Positions 46,001-55,050 of a stretch of 64,000 bases of DNA are shown piece by piece. Each line of letters opens with the position of its first letter. Positions within the stretch are counted from its first letter, which is position 1. The translations under genes were made by a program, and so were the position numbers. The notes under the pieces were generated by a model. It worked only from the letters and a program-made list of their open reading frames with translations. It was not told the origin of the DNA and searched no databases. Source of the stretch: Hyalella azteca (taxonomy: Eukaryota; Arthropoda; Malacostraca; Amphipoda; Hyalellidae); contig NW_025935207.1 in assembly GCF_000764305.2 (NCBI RefSeq), positions 1 through 64,000 on the forward strand, written 5' to 3'.

Positions 46001-48800
46001 CCATCAGACCACGAGAGTAGTAGACTTGAATGACGTGGCTCAATGCCTTGTAACGGGTGATACTCTGTCTGATAGTGTCACAATTGTTTACTACACTATC
46101 ACCATGCCTCTTTGTGGACCATTATCATAAAGTGATAAATTTTTGTATGCACTTATTAATTAAAACGCCCGTAGGTATTCATTTACGCAAACAATGTAAG
46201 TATATTATTTTCTGTATATTGCCGTAGCTAATCAGTTGTTCTTTAATGCAGATTTTGTTGAAGACCCGGGAGTAATTTTACTAACAATTTTTTACTGTTT
46301 TTCTTAATTTGGTGAAATTTTTCAGAATTTTGAACTTGTTCTTAGTAATTTATCAATGCCGTAATTAATTGATTTATTAATTTCATGCAGACATCAACAT
46401 AGAGCAGGTGGTGAAGGACTCAGTTGACCTGCACCTTGAGACGCCCGTGAGTTTGCTGTACCGCCACCACGCGCCGCCTTCGTCTGACCGGGACACAGAG
46501 CAACATTTGTCAGGCCCTCTAGTAAGCATTTAGGTTCCCATTGAAATAAATGTCGTCTTACTGAACCCTGATGACATTAACCTAGACATTTACTCGTAGA
46601 CTAAGGTTAAAACGGTCTTTTAGCACCCACGGCAGTGAAGATTCTATTAAACCATGATTAAAGTTGCTACTGACCCGACTCCTTGCCAAACAAATAAGTT
46701 CAACTATTTGTGATTATTTTTACACTTATATGAACTCCATAAACAACAATTGACAATGTCATCAGACTTTTTCTAACTGAAGAACTATCAGGTGAACCTG
46801 ACGTTTTATAAGTGTAAATAAAGTACTAATAAGAATACATTTGCGATGACATACTATAAGTTGCATGAACAATTGAGTACAAAACGGCAAAAAAGCCTTT
46901 AGAATGGGATGGCTTTAATATTATGTAACTCTCTATATCATCATGAAAATTACGACTATTATATCTTTCCAGAATGATCTGAGCAGCATTACACTAGCGG
47001 AGCAGCGGAGTGAGATCTGCGGACGCATCAGCGGTGCGGACGTCGTGCGGCTCAGTGAAGCTCTGCCCGGCTCACTGCTCGTCGTGGACACCAGGCCCCA
47101 GCACCTGTAAGTCCGGCTTACTGCTCGTCGTGGACACCAGACCCCAGCACCTGTAAGTCCGACTCACTGCTCGTCGTGGACACCAGACCCCAGCACCTGT
47201 AAGTCCGGCTCACTGCTCGTCGTGGACACCAGACCCCAGCACCTGTAAGTCCGGCTAGCTTACTGCTCGTCGTGGACACCAGACCCCAGCACCTGTAAGT
47301 CCGGCTTACTGCTCGTCGTGGACACCAGACCCCAGCACCTGTAAGTCCGGCTCACTGCTCGTCGTGGACACCAGGCCCCAGCACCTGTAAGTCCGGCTCA
47401 CTGCTCGTCGTGCTACAAGGAGTTGATTTAAGGCAGATTGTGCTCATGCAATCCACGTCTTGTCATCGTCGTAGGAAAACTTGAGTATTTTTGGAAAAAT
47501 GGGGATTGTGGAGATATTTAATTCTGGATTTATTTATTTAAAGGATTTATTCGTTATTCTTTATTATATTCAGTCATGATTCAAACTTACTGGCATTCAA
47601 TCGATCTGTCTGTGAGATCATTCATTATTTCAGGCTATTCTGCCTTTATCTCTGGTGTAAAAATTTATTTTATTAGTTTGTCATGGAAATAATCCCTGCA
47701 GATTTCAAACGGGTTCTCTGATGAACGCCTGGAATGCGCCTGGGGAGTTGTGGATGAGGGAAGGAGACTCTCCCTCTGAGGACGGGGGCCCTCAACTTGT
47801 CCTCGAGCAGGCCAAGCTGAGGGCGGTGGGCAAAATGGCCGTCGTCGTCATGGGCACCAAAGCCGCCCATCATCTTACCCTTCAGGTGTCGTGATCATCT
47901 TACGCGTGTGTCCAATGTCCAGGATTATTAAAATCTGCAGTACAGAATAATTTCTAATAATTATTAATCTTGCACGAAATTATGTTTCATGACATGAATA
48001 TATTTTAATCTTCACGCTTGATTACCTTTAGTATATTTGTAGGGTATTTTTTCAAGACCAAATTCACTTTCTAACCAAAAATACATTTGTAGAATTTTCA
48101 AATGAATTGTCGATGTTTTTTACAAGTTGTAACAATGCACTTCAGTATAGCGTTCAACATGAATACTGGACCAATTTAAATTACTTGCTATATATCAGCA
48201 TAAAACAAAATATTGGGACCTGAAACAGTGAAACCTGAGGCTTATGATCGAACAACTGCAGGTGTGGGAACAGCTAATCGAGGACGGCGTGGCCAACCTA
48301 CTTATTGAACCATGGCAATTCATCTTGTGTAATTTCCCAACAATGAATGCAAAAAAAATAATAACTCGGTAGGTACTCACTGCAGTAAGTGACAGAGAGC
48401 GCATTTTCTCGTCGACGAAAACGTGAAGTCTCGGACAAACAACAGACAAACGGACGGACGGACATGACGAGCACAAAAGGGCATTTTTCAATAAATGAGA
48501 AAATGAGCTAAAAAGTAACATGCACCTGACGCTCATGAACAAAATTGTGCAGGTGTGTGAGCAGCAGGTCGAGGCGGGCGTGGCCATCCTACTTATTGAG
48601 CCATGCCATTTTATCTTGTGTAATTTCATAACAATGAATACAAAAAAAGTAACTCGCACCAGACGCTCATGAATAAACCTGTGCAGGTGTGTGAGCAGTT
48701 GGTCGAGGCGGGCGTGGCGCGCGTGTGCCTCTTGCACGGCGGAGTGGACGTCTTCCAGGCCTCAGGACATCTCGTCGTCCCCTCACCTGGGGCCTCGTAA
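36854..48800 (+). CDS. Tbck: TBC domain-containing protein kinase-like protein (TBCK)
   Basis: TBCK is a predicted Rab GTPase-activating pseudokinase linked in animals to mTOR signalling and to endolysosomal and mRNA transport (FERRY complex). Exons: 36854-37061, 37446-37552, 37762-37922, 38198-38338, 38911-39037, 39314-39570, 40030-40155 (completed by 29003-29014), 29617-29772 (out of order), 41992-42100, 42617-42778, 43994-44171, 45070-45276, 45480-45641, 46391-46521, 46973-47106, 47702-47885, 48687-48800. Phases agree throughout and give 891 residues, close to the human length. The kinase-like domain (about 1-300) lacks the HRD aspartate ([13 protein letters not shown]) and DFG (MNGYG), so it is a pseudokinase as in known TBCK. 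The TBC domain (about 480-700) keeps [10 protein letters not shown], the arginine finger IEVDIPR (R529) and the glutamine finger YWQ (Q564), so GAP activity is plausible. A rhodanese-like domain (about 765-885) closes the protein. Many exon ends are tandemly duplicated. Confidence 0.95.
37446..37552 (+). CDS. Tbck: TBCK exon 2
   Basis: Encodes [18 protein letters not shown] to RLIQVMHE, kinase-like N-lobe to C-lobe transition. Acceptor TTACAG, donor GTGAGG, ends in phase 0. Confidence 0.9.
37762..37922 (+). CDS. Tbck: TBCK exon 3 (degenerate catalytic loop)
   Basis: Encodes [13 protein letters not shown], then [13 protein letters not shown] where active kinases have HRD, then [12 protein letters not shown] where they have DFG, then FPIG. 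Catalytic residues are absent. Ends in phase 2. Confidence 0.92.
38198..38338 (+). CDS. Tbck: TBCK exon 4
   Basis: Encodes [16 protein letters not shown] and [16 protein letters not shown], matching the APE motif and helix F (D-V-W-S-L) of kinase folds. Phase 2 in and out; donor GTATGA. Confidence 0.9.
38911..39037 (+). CDS. Tbck: TBCK exon 5
   Basis: Encodes [15 protein letters not shown] to PQLLEKFE, poorly conserved helices of the kinase-like C-lobe. Acceptor ACTGACAG, donor GTAAAA, ends in phase 0. Confidence 0.8.
39254..39313 (+). repeat. Duplicated 5' end of TBCK exon 6 with its own acceptor
   Basis: Sixty bp including CAG-ATG-x-T-x-AGTGCAGCAA are repeated head to tail with the true exon start. 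Both copies are phase 0 after exon 5. The upstream copy reads [20 protein letters not shown]. Confidence 0.85.
39314..39570 (+). CDS. Tbck: TBCK exon 6
   Basis: Encodes [18 protein letters not shown] and [14 protein letters not shown], the end of the kinase-like domain (family: C-L-x-F-x-P-x-x-R-P-T). A second acceptor 60 bp upstream (CAG at 39251-39253) precedes a diverged duplicate of the exon start that is open and in frame, so an isoform with 20 extra residues is possible. Confidence 0.9.
40030..40155 (+). CDS. Tbck: TBCK exon 7, broken at its 3' end
   Basis: Encodes [20 protein letters not shown] and [18 protein letters not shown]. At 40155 it runs without a donor into sequence homologous to 30214 onward, so the last 12 bases, the donor and all of exon 8 (29003-30213, 1211 bp) are missing in this copy. 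Confidence 0.88.
40276..41530. mobile_element. 1.25-kb insertion relative to the other copy
   Basis: The flanks match 30335 and 30336 of the second copy, so this block is present in one copy and absent from the other. It contains two to three degenerate tandem units of about 185-215 bp (see 40380-40850). No coding capacity recognised. Confidence 0.6.
40380..40850. repeat. Degenerate tandem repeat, about 185-215 bp period
   Basis: 'tggatgtacaagctataat' (40593) recurs in altered form near 40380 and 40778, and 'gcactcgtttgaaagcta' occurs at about 40522 and 40728. Confidence 0.75.
41992..42100 (+). CDS. Tbck: TBCK exon 9
   Basis: Encodes [17 protein letters not shown] to LFHRLLR, entry to the TBC domain (family: P-L-I-I-R-E-K-D-x-E-Y-Q). 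Donor GTGAGT at 42101 is the first of a series of copied donors. Confidence 0.93.
42101..42350 (+). repeat. 45-bp in-frame minisatellite that copies an exon end and its splice donor
   Basis: The unit consists of 24 bp of intron start (GTGAGTGCATC...) and 21 bp of exon end (...CTGCTCAGG). Donors of the form CTCAGG-GTGAGT stand at 42101, 42146, 42191, 42236 and 42281, with a decayed one (CAGA-GTGCGT) at 42326. The 45-bp unit keeps the reading frame open, so use of a later donor would add [15 protein letters not shown] per unit. Confidence 0.95.
42617..42778 (+). CDS. Tbck: TBCK exon 10 (TBC domain start)
   Basis: Encodes [19 protein letters not shown], the TBC motif [13 protein letters not shown] and TPTSTDRQ. 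Phase 0 at both ends; acceptor ACCGCAG, donor GTAATT. Confidence 0.93.
42883..43965. mobile_element. Foldback-like element with GGAC repeats
   Basis: Arms at 42883-43045 and 43690-43965 are reverse complements: 'gcgcattttttcatttatg', then (GTCC)n, then 'gagaaaatgcgctctctgtc' and 'cactgcagtgag'. The right arm holds two copies of the inner unit. No transposase is visible between the arms. A solo copy lies at 48353-48517. Confidence 0.8.
43994..44171 (+). CDS. Tbck: TBCK exon 11 (TBC dual-finger residues)
   Basis: Encodes [18 protein letters not shown], with the arginine finger motif I-x-x-D-x-x-R, and [17 protein letters not shown] with the Y-x-Q glutamine finger. Ends in phase 1; donor GTAGAT. 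Its 3' half is duplicated at 44487-44566. Confidence 0.95.
44190..44486. repeat. Short tandem repeat (TATAATCTATAAC-type)
   Basis: More than twenty copies of a 12-15 bp unit fill the space between exon 11 and its partial copy. The seed sequence is visible in the normal intron start just after the donor ('gataatctatgacagtat'). Confidence 0.93.
44487..44566 (+). pseudogene. Partial copy of TBCK exon 11 with donor
   Basis: Repeats the coding bases from 44093: [20 protein letters not shown] then LKLNKK, followed by the same donor context (GTAGATTCACG). There is no convincing acceptor in front, so it is probably not spliced in. The changed final residues mark it as decaying. Confidence 0.88.
45070..45276 (+). 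CDS. Tbck: TBCK exon 12
   Basis: Encodes [37 protein letters not shown] and [13 protein letters not shown], conserved TBC helices. Phase 1 in and out. Confidence 0.95.
45480..45641 (+). CDS. Tbck: TBCK exon 13
   Basis: Encodes [17 protein letters not shown] and [11 protein letters not shown], the C-terminal TBC motif (V-W-D). Phase 1 in and out; donor GTCACA is weak but fixed by phase and homology. Confidence 0.92.
46391..46521 (+). CDS. Tbck: TBCK exon 14
   Basis: Encodes [19 protein letters not shown] and [10 protein letters not shown], the end of the TBC domain and start of a low-conservation linker. Ends in phase 0; donor GTAAGC. Confidence 0.9.
46973..47106 (+). CDS. Tbck: TBCK exon 15 (start of rhodanese-like domain)
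   Basis: Encodes [25 protein letters not shown] and [11 protein letters not shown], the D-x-R strand of the rhodanese fold. Ends in phase 2. Reading past the donor gives an immediate TAA, so the first of the repeated donors should be the productive one. Confidence 0.92.
47107..47410 (+). repeat. 46-bp minisatellite copying the exon 15 end and donor
   Basis: Each unit holds 'gctcgtcgtggacacc' exon sequence and a CACCT-GTAAGT donor. Donors lie at 47107, 47153, 47199, 47245, 47295, 47341 and 47387 (spacing 46, once 50). The 46-bp period is out of frame and later donors would include a stop codon. Confidence 0.95.
47702..47885 (+). CDS. Tbck: TBCK exon 16 (rhodanese-like domain)
   Basis: Encodes [17 protein letters not shown] and [18 protein letters not shown]. 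The position of a rhodanese active-site cysteine holds M-G-T-K, so sulfurtransferase activity is not expected. Phase 0 out; donor GTGTCG. Confidence 0.9.
48262..48686 (+). repeat. Two upstream copies of the start of the last TBCK exon
   Basis: A 134-bp unit (acceptor plus about 40 coding bases plus following sequence) occurs at 48262 and 48553 before the true exon at 48687. The first copy is lengthened by an inserted foldback-type element. They read [18 protein letters not shown] and [17 protein letters not shown] and reach stop codons, so each could act as an alternative terminal exon. Confidence 0.88.
48353..48517. mobile_element. Solo copy of the GGAC foldback-type element
   Basis: Matches one arm of 42883-43965 from 'actcactgcagtaagtgac' to 'ataaatgagaaaatg'. 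It interrupts the first decoy copy of the last TBCK exon and therefore inserted after the unit was duplicated. Confidence 0.75.
48687..48800 (+). CDS. Tbck: TBCK exon 17 (terminal)
   Basis: Encodes [37 protein letters not shown] and TAA (48798-48800). Matches the family's C-terminus (R-x-C-x-L-x-G-G, then P-S-P). Acceptor CCTGTGCAG. Confidence 0.92.
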   Translation: MCEQLVEAGVARVCLLHGGVDVFQASGHLVVPSPGAS

Positions 48801-50224
48801 TATCCGGGACCCTCGGTACATTCACAATACAAGCTCGGAACAGGGAGAGACTTTCATGAGCTCTAGTCTCATGAGCTCATGGGGAACAGCAGAGAAGCAA
48901 TTACGATGCATTCCGTGCACCATTTCAGATATCCCTTCAAGAGCCGTAAATTGCTGCTATCGCCGTGTTAGAAATTATTAAACTGCCAATGAACTTTATT
49001 GAAAATAATTGCATGAGTTATGTTTTGTTACTACTGTAGTTTTATTATTAGTAGGTATTTATTGTTAGTCACGTATAATTTGGTTGGGTGATGGCAATCA
49101 ACTGTGACCACCTTCTTTGTATCGATGAGTCTGTTTTTGTTATGTTTTTCTCTGCATGTTATGCGTAAGTATTTATTTCTTGAGTATCGGTATTTATTTC
49201 TTGAGTATATATTAAGATCAACATATTTAGTGTACAACACAGAATTTTACTCCTACGAGTGCAACGTCTTCCAAGCTATACTGTATTCGAGCTAAGAGTT
49301 TCAGTCAAACCTAATATTTTAAAGGCACCTGTTGCAGAAAGTTGGCAGACCAAGAATTCCATTTGATCTTAAATTTTTTTAGTACTGTAAAGTATTAGCT
49401 CTGCTCATATAAGTCAATTAAATTTTTTTGTTCATGAATAGATTGGTAGCGATTTTCTTGCGTATGCCTGGATGAAAAGTGGTAGTTGGCCGCCGTGATC
49501 ATCCAAATTTATAGATCTTTTGTACAAATTTTAGGATAATGAAGATATTTTTTATTATTACTTTATGATTCATGATTTTTATTTCGTTAGAATATGCATC
49601 TTCTGTATTTAATATATTATCCAGACGGCACTTATCTAACGCAAACGTAAAAAATTACGTATATGTGCTTAAGATTAGTTATAACTAATATTACTATTAG
49701 CAATCGCAATCACGGTCACAATGAAAGTCACAATGATTCTAGCATTTCAGAAATAATTCACTGTGTTACGTCATATTCAGGGGCTTCAAAAGTTTGTAAT
49801 TTTATCTATCAACTACGACCACAATCAATCTGCATGCAAATCGTATAAAAAGAGATCATGTTTACTAAATTTTCTTCAAAGCCATGGATTTTATTCATGA
49901 AGCTTTTCACAGATTCTTGTTCAAGACTAGAACTGTGCTGTTGAAATGCAGTTGAATTCTGGTATTTCATGTTGCCTCTAGTAATAAATGGCAAATGGCC
50001 GTTGTGGCCGCTGCCTATCGTCCACCCTAGTTACATTCGTCTATTTCCATTTCAGTTCTTATTTCGGTCAAGTCGGTTACTCGGCATCATTTTACAAGGT
50101 TGAATAATGACTAAGAAATAATGCACTTCAATCGAGAACTCGAAAATCTCATTACTTGCTTTTCCGTTGAAATTCTTAGAAGCGGCCCACATTCTTCCAT
50201 CTGACCCAACACCATGCGCCTCTT
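48801..50224. other. Convergent intergenic region between TBCK and VTA1
   Basis: Contains both 3' UTRs. A minus-strand AATAAA at 49895-49890, about 330 bp after the VTA1 stop, is a possible polyadenylation signal. No exon recognised. Confidence 0.5.
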
Positions 50225-50380
50225 TTAAGAGAGGTTACCTTTAAGCAATTGTAAGGCTTTGGTAAGGTTTTCTACAGCCGTGGTGATATCCTCGTAGTCA
50301 AGTGCACTATCCGCCCACTTGCAGTGCTTGCGCGCCATCTTGATGTCTGCTGCAGATACGGGACACTTGCTGGCTGCAGG
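50225..50380 (-). CDS. Vta1: VTA1 exon 6 (VPS4-binding VSL domain)
   Basis: Encodes VSAADIKMARKHCKWADSA, LDYEDITTAVENLTKAL and LLKGNLS, then TAA (50227-50225). Matches the C-terminal VSL helices. Confidence 0.95.
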   Translation of the reverse strand, partial: PAASKCPVSAADIKMARKHCKWADSALDYEDITTAVENLTKALQLLKGNLS

Positions 50381-53300
50381 CTGTGGGCAACAAGAGTTAT
50401 TATAGTATATATAAATATATGAATTAGTAGATAGTATATTAGTATAGACGCGGAATAGGCCAGTTTTGGCCTGTCATGATTTTCCAAAATCATACCAATT
50501 ATCAATTTGTAATTGTCAAGGCAATTATGAAAAAGCTTATTGAATCTACAGTTGAAAAATTAGAATTTATGATACGACTAAACAAAATCCCTTCAATTAT
50601 TGTATTGACCTTAATTTAACAGGTTACGAAAAACACAAGATTTTCTCGCTTTTAACGTGTTAATTGAGACTTTATAGAAATATATAACTAAGATATAATT
50701 TGCTGCAGCACAAAATGTTTAACGAAAGCTAGTATAATACTTCAGAAGTCGATTGGAATAAGCAATGGCGTTCCTGATGTCATTTAATTTAATTGCGATG
50801 GAAATTGTCATTCATTGGCTTCATGTTTGTCAATTCAATTCATAGTGTTGTTTCATCAAGATTATTTTTAATTCAATCCCGTATATCGATGTACTGTATG
50901 TCATGGACAACCAAAGAGGGGTAACATTACCTTTAATTGAATGTATACATATGTTATTTATTACAGACTTGTCCACATGGAAGAAGTAAGTTCGTACATT
51001 CATCTCAACTAAGACTTCAATATTTCGCAATATTCAATTGCGAAATAATGAAGATCTGCAACATAAACTGCTACTGAAATATTCAGAAACAATTTAATTT
51101 GTTTTACACATTCATAAATAAACTTGTTGAATATAAAGTCGTTTGTTTAATGAAGTGTAAAACCGTTCTCATATGCATGGTAGAATTTTGTCAGCTAAAC
51201 GTTTAGGGAATATATTAGCGAGGGGAATATATTGGCATTTATCCGTAAGAAGGAAGAAGAAAATTCAAAACAGTTCATCGCAGAGACAAATTTGTGAGCT
51301 GGATGAGAGAATTAAAAAAATTATAATAATAAATACATAAATTTACTTTCATTCAACTGACCCACACATCTCACTTTGATTTACACATCTAAACATGGAA
51401 CATAATGTACATCTCTGAACATCTTCTAAATCACTTTTTTGCATGAAAAATGTAATAACGAGTATGAAATCGCTGCATTCGTCCCATGAGTGTCAACTAA
51501 ACTCTTGGTTTGAACTTGTAATAATTCAAATAACCGCTAAGTAGACATTCCATAAGCACAGCACTCGGTCATCAAAACTAGCTTAGGTACGCGCAGCACC
51601 CAAAGTACCTACAGGTAGCAGCAATTTCTAGCATGTAATAAGCTATTTTTCATAAGGTTTCAGCTGATCAGTCACCTGAGTGTCGTGAGCAGGAGACGAG
51701 GCAGCCACGGGAGGCAGACTAGGCTGTGTGGGCAAGACAGGAGGGTTGTAGGTCGAGGTCTGTTCGGAGCTGGGTGCTGGACCTTGAGGCACTGTGAAAC
51801 CAAGTTCATCTCCCGTTGTGGGACCATCTGTTCATAGTAAGTCGAATGGAAAGCACAAGCAGTGCATCAAGGTATAGTTTTGACCACTAACAGTGGGGTT
51901 TTTATAGACAAAAGCAACTGCTGAATAAATTATTAAATAATTAGATCCTTGAAAACTGGTTCATTCATGTGGAAGATGGGCTTTACATGGTGAATTTTGG
52001 AAATTAGTTTTCTTCATGGAAGGTGATGAAGTAGTCCACCATTGCCAGCTAGTAAATCCAGAAAACTGAATGGAAAATTTAATCTAATATTCTTTGTTAG
52101 ACAAATTTATTTCCCTTAATAATATAAATAAAATAATTTCTAGTACTTATTATAGGCAAACGATTTCTAGACAGGATTCAATGAAAACGACGAAGTGTAA
52201 AATTTTTTGATGTATAAATTTATTTGAGAGCAAAAAAGGGATCAAATCACCAAATACTTACCTTCATCACCTCCTATGGGTCCTGGTATAGGAGTTTGGC
52301 CTTGTTTGAGGCAGTTGTGAATGTAGGTGGCCTTCCATTTAGCATACTTTCTCTGTGCCAGAACTTCTTCACTGAGCTCACCAAACACATCGCATACATC
52401 CAGTATCACGCCAGCTGTGTAAAAGCTCTTCACTACATTCCTGCAATGCAAATATCAAATGAAAACACCTAAAACAACATATAAAAATAAACATTAAACT
52501 CGTGTGCATGCAAAATGAAGAAAGGCGATTTCTGATGCTCAAATACTGTGCTTGTAAATGAAGGTCCTTGAAATCCAAATGATGAGTGAATTCTATACCC
52601 GAGTGTAAGCTTTTACTGACTTGTTAAAGTTGCCAGCCCTGTCATTTGAATCAGCAAACATGAAAAGTTTGTTGGCCTCATTTTCTAGCAGAGCCTGGCC
52701 AGCAACATCACTGGAGATGGCTTCATTGTCATGGTTGTTCTGAGGAGACGCAAGATTATATTTAAAATTATACCAAGAGTTCATACGATTTACCTACTAT
52801 GAATTTCAGAAACCAAAAATTAGAATTCATTATCATTCTATTATATGATCAATGAATCAATGTTGGAACAGATAATGATGACCCCCCCCCCCCCCAAAAA
52901 AAAAAAAAGATCTTATTGCAAAAAAAATTAAAATTACTACGTTTGAAGATAGACATTAATTAACTGTCTATCAGCCATATATAAGTCAATTATAAGACAA
53001 AATAAAACACTAAAAAAGCTTCATTCAAATAAACAAACTTTTTTAAATGCCTCCAGCCAGTCCATAAGACCAGCCAGGAGTGTGCGAGCTTCAGGAGATT
53101 TCTTATCAATCTTGAGTGCCGTCTGTAGAGAGTACAGTCTAGCTGCTCAAATGAAGATTAATATAAAAGTTCATCAACAAAAAATCAGTTATTAAGGCCT
53201 CAAGGATATTTCATGGGCAAATATTCAGGCCAATAAAAATAGAGCTTAATTACCTTTCAACAATTCCAACCATATCTAGGTAAAAGTGTTTCATGGTGAA

Positions 53301-53625
53301 CCATGTACCACTGAATGTCTTGAAATAAGTGTTGAATTCACTCCCATCCAGTGTATGAAAAAACCCATGATCATGACAAGCATTGTAGAATATGGAGTAT
53401 CAAACTACCCAGAACCACACCGCAAAACATGGCAGTAATTTTCAATCATCTTTCCTTATTGTTTCAATATCAATAACAAGTAAATCATACATTTCTTCTC
53501 ATCTAATGAGACTCACCCCAATAAGTGATCACAGGCTCCCTGCCTTCATAGTCAACTCCCAATTTGAGATAGTGCTGAATAGCCTTGAGCTGAGGAGGAC
53601 ATGCTAGTAAATTATTTCCAGACAT
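50225..53625 (-). CDS. Vta1: Vacuolar protein sorting-associated protein VTA1 (LIP5)
   Basis: VTA1/LIP5 binds the AAA ATPase VPS4 and ESCRT-III subunits and stimulates disassembly of ESCRT-III during multivesicular body sorting. Exons in transcript order: 53517-53625, 53039-53142, 52621-52739, 52262-52440, 51676-51827, 50225-50380; phases join to 272 residues (human about 307). The N-terminal tandem MIT-like region shows LKAIQHYLKL, ARLYSLQTALKI, KLFMFADSNDRAGNF, KSFYTAGVILDVCDVFGEL and RKYAKWKATYIHNCLK. A proline- and serine-rich linker follows (about 171-221), shorter than in mammals. The C-terminal VSL dimerisation helices are ARKHCKWADSALDYEDITTA and ENLTKALQLLKG. All key family segments are present. 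Confidence 0.95.
51676..51827 (-). CDS. Vta1: VTA1 exon 5 (linker)
   Basis: Encodes a P/S/T-rich disordered linker including SSEQTSTYNPPVLPTQPS. Low conservation is normal for this part; frame continuity and splice sites support it. Confidence 0.88.
52262..52440 (-). CDS. Vta1: VTA1 exon 4
   Basis: Encodes NVVKSFYTAGVILDVCDVF, GELSEEVLAQRKYAKWKA and TYIHNCLKQGQTPIPGP, the most conserved block of the family. Ends in phase 1; donor GTAAGT. Confidence 0.96.
52621..52739 (-). CDS. Vta1: VTA1 exon 3
   Basis: Encodes NNHDNEAISSDVAGQALLE and KLFMFADSNDRAGNFN, the conserved F-x-x-A-D-x-x-D-R-A-G motif. Ends in phase 2; donor GTCAGT. Confidence 0.94.
52882..52908. repeat. Poly-C/poly-A homopolymer junction
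   Basis: Fourteen C followed by thirteen A in a VTA1 intron. Length may be unreliable in the assembly. Confidence 0.9.
53039..53142 (-). CDS. Vta1: VTA1 exon 2
   Basis: Encodes ARLYSLQTALKIDKKSPEA and LLAGLMDWLEAFKK. Acceptor GAGCAG; donor GTTTGT is unusual but is set by phase and homology. Confidence 0.9.
53517..53625 (-). CDS. Vta1: VTA1 exon 1 (first coding)
   Basis: ATG at 53625, then MSGNNLLACPPQLKAIQHYL and YEGREPVITYW. Corresponds to the family's K-S-I-Q-H and D-P-V-V-A-Y-Y segments. Ends in phase 1; donor GTGAGT. Confidence 0.92.
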
Positions 53626-54689
53626 TTTCCTAGATTTGAGATGGACAAGAGGAGCAGTGTTATAGATAGGAACAATAGAGAAAAATTAATGACAATATTT
53701 GATAACTCCTGGTGGCAAAAACTGGGATAAGATTTACATCTTTGGCAGCATCTTTGGTCTGAAGTGATATTAACTTTAAAATCTGCAGATGCTTTAATAA
53801 CTAACTTCGATAATAAAGTTCATCAACTACAATGGCTTCATAGCAGCAATTTTTGATGTTCTGAGCAAACATTTTTTAATATACATACCTATTAAAATTT
53901 CTGATACTGATGGTTGAAAAATTAAATTCAAAAGAAATAAATTAGTTTAGTGCTATGAAATTTTATATATGGCCATAAATCCCAACTTGAGGGATGCAAA
54001 ATGTCAGTAAAAAGGCCGTTTCTAATTGTGCTGTCCCTATGTAAAACCATAGTTGAAAGACTGACACATCCCTATTAAATACTTTTTATTTGTGGTAACA
54101 GTCAAGCAGTTAAACTGGTGAAGACATAGCACATGCTTAAGATTGCAAAGAAGTTTGGTACCTATATACAAATATACCTATACCTATATTATATAAATTG
54201 AAATTTATTCTACAAGAAAATAATCTCCAATGATTCCAATCTAGAAAATTTAGGGGACAGATATCCCATTTGCAGAAGAGAATATGACACTCAATTGAGA
54301 TTTTGATGAATTAATTGTTAAATAAGTCATGAATCATCAATCATGACTTATTGAACAGTTTTGCTTAAAGCAATTGAAAATACTATAAAGATGTATTATA
54401 CTAAAATGAAAAACAATGCTTCAGATCTGACATGAAATATATACATACATAGATACCATTCAAGCTGCAACTAGAGCTTTCCTACCATTTTAAGAGTATC
54501 AAGATGCCTTCTAGATTAATTATCTCTAATCTAATTGTTGGCAAAAATGCATGATTGGGCTGCAAAATTCCAAATAGAGGAAAAATAGATCATACTACAG
54601 AATTAGCATTTTCCTACTCATTACTGTGATTTCATGGCATCAAAGGGACAAATTTTCAATGCATTTGGAATCTTGCCTGAAGTGCTGTT
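53626..54689. other. Upstream region of VTA1
   Basis: AT-rich, with no exon I can support. Part of a dispersed family ('actagagctttcct') is present near 54470-54680. Confidence 0.45.
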
Positions 54690-54692
54690 CAA

Positions 54693-55050
54693 TTGAGAAA
54701 TTTTGTTAAAAAAAGGATGGAGGGTAATTCATCTAGCAGGAATCTTGCAGATCCTACACAAGATAGATGTTTCATGGGTGATGGGGATGAGAAGAAAACT
54801 GCATTTCACTTTTTAATGGAATATGGGGCATATGAGAGAAGGCATAAGTCTATGAAGGAGGTGATTCTGAATGAAGGAGGTTAGATTAACCAAGTGGGGT
54901 ATGAGAGAACAAGCAAAGAGCAGATTGAAATGATTGTGGGTCTGTCTGAGGGAGCAAATGCAGCTATACTTGAAAGTGTGAAAAGACATTTGGAAAAAGT
55001 GTGGAGGTTGAGGGAGAGGAGAATGATAAGAATGGGGTCTTGAGGAGTGG
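54693..55050 (+). pseudogene. Remnant of a non-LTR retrotransposon ORF2 C-terminus
   Basis: Reads DRCFMGDGDEKKTAFHFLME, YGAYERRHKSM, a stop, then QIEMIVGLSEGANAAILESV and KRHLEKVWRLRERR. This is the layout of the LINE tail zinc-knuckle (C-x-x-C ... T-x-x-H-F-L-x-E-C-P-x-Y ... E-R) with several cysteines lost, followed by the usual terminal helix. The frame is broken, so the copy is inactive. Identified by motif shape only. Confidence 0.5.

Noticed and set aside
48195..48737. 180-residue minus-strand open frame
   Set aside because: Antisense of the last-exon copies and the foldback arm; the repeated peptide words come from the DNA repeats.
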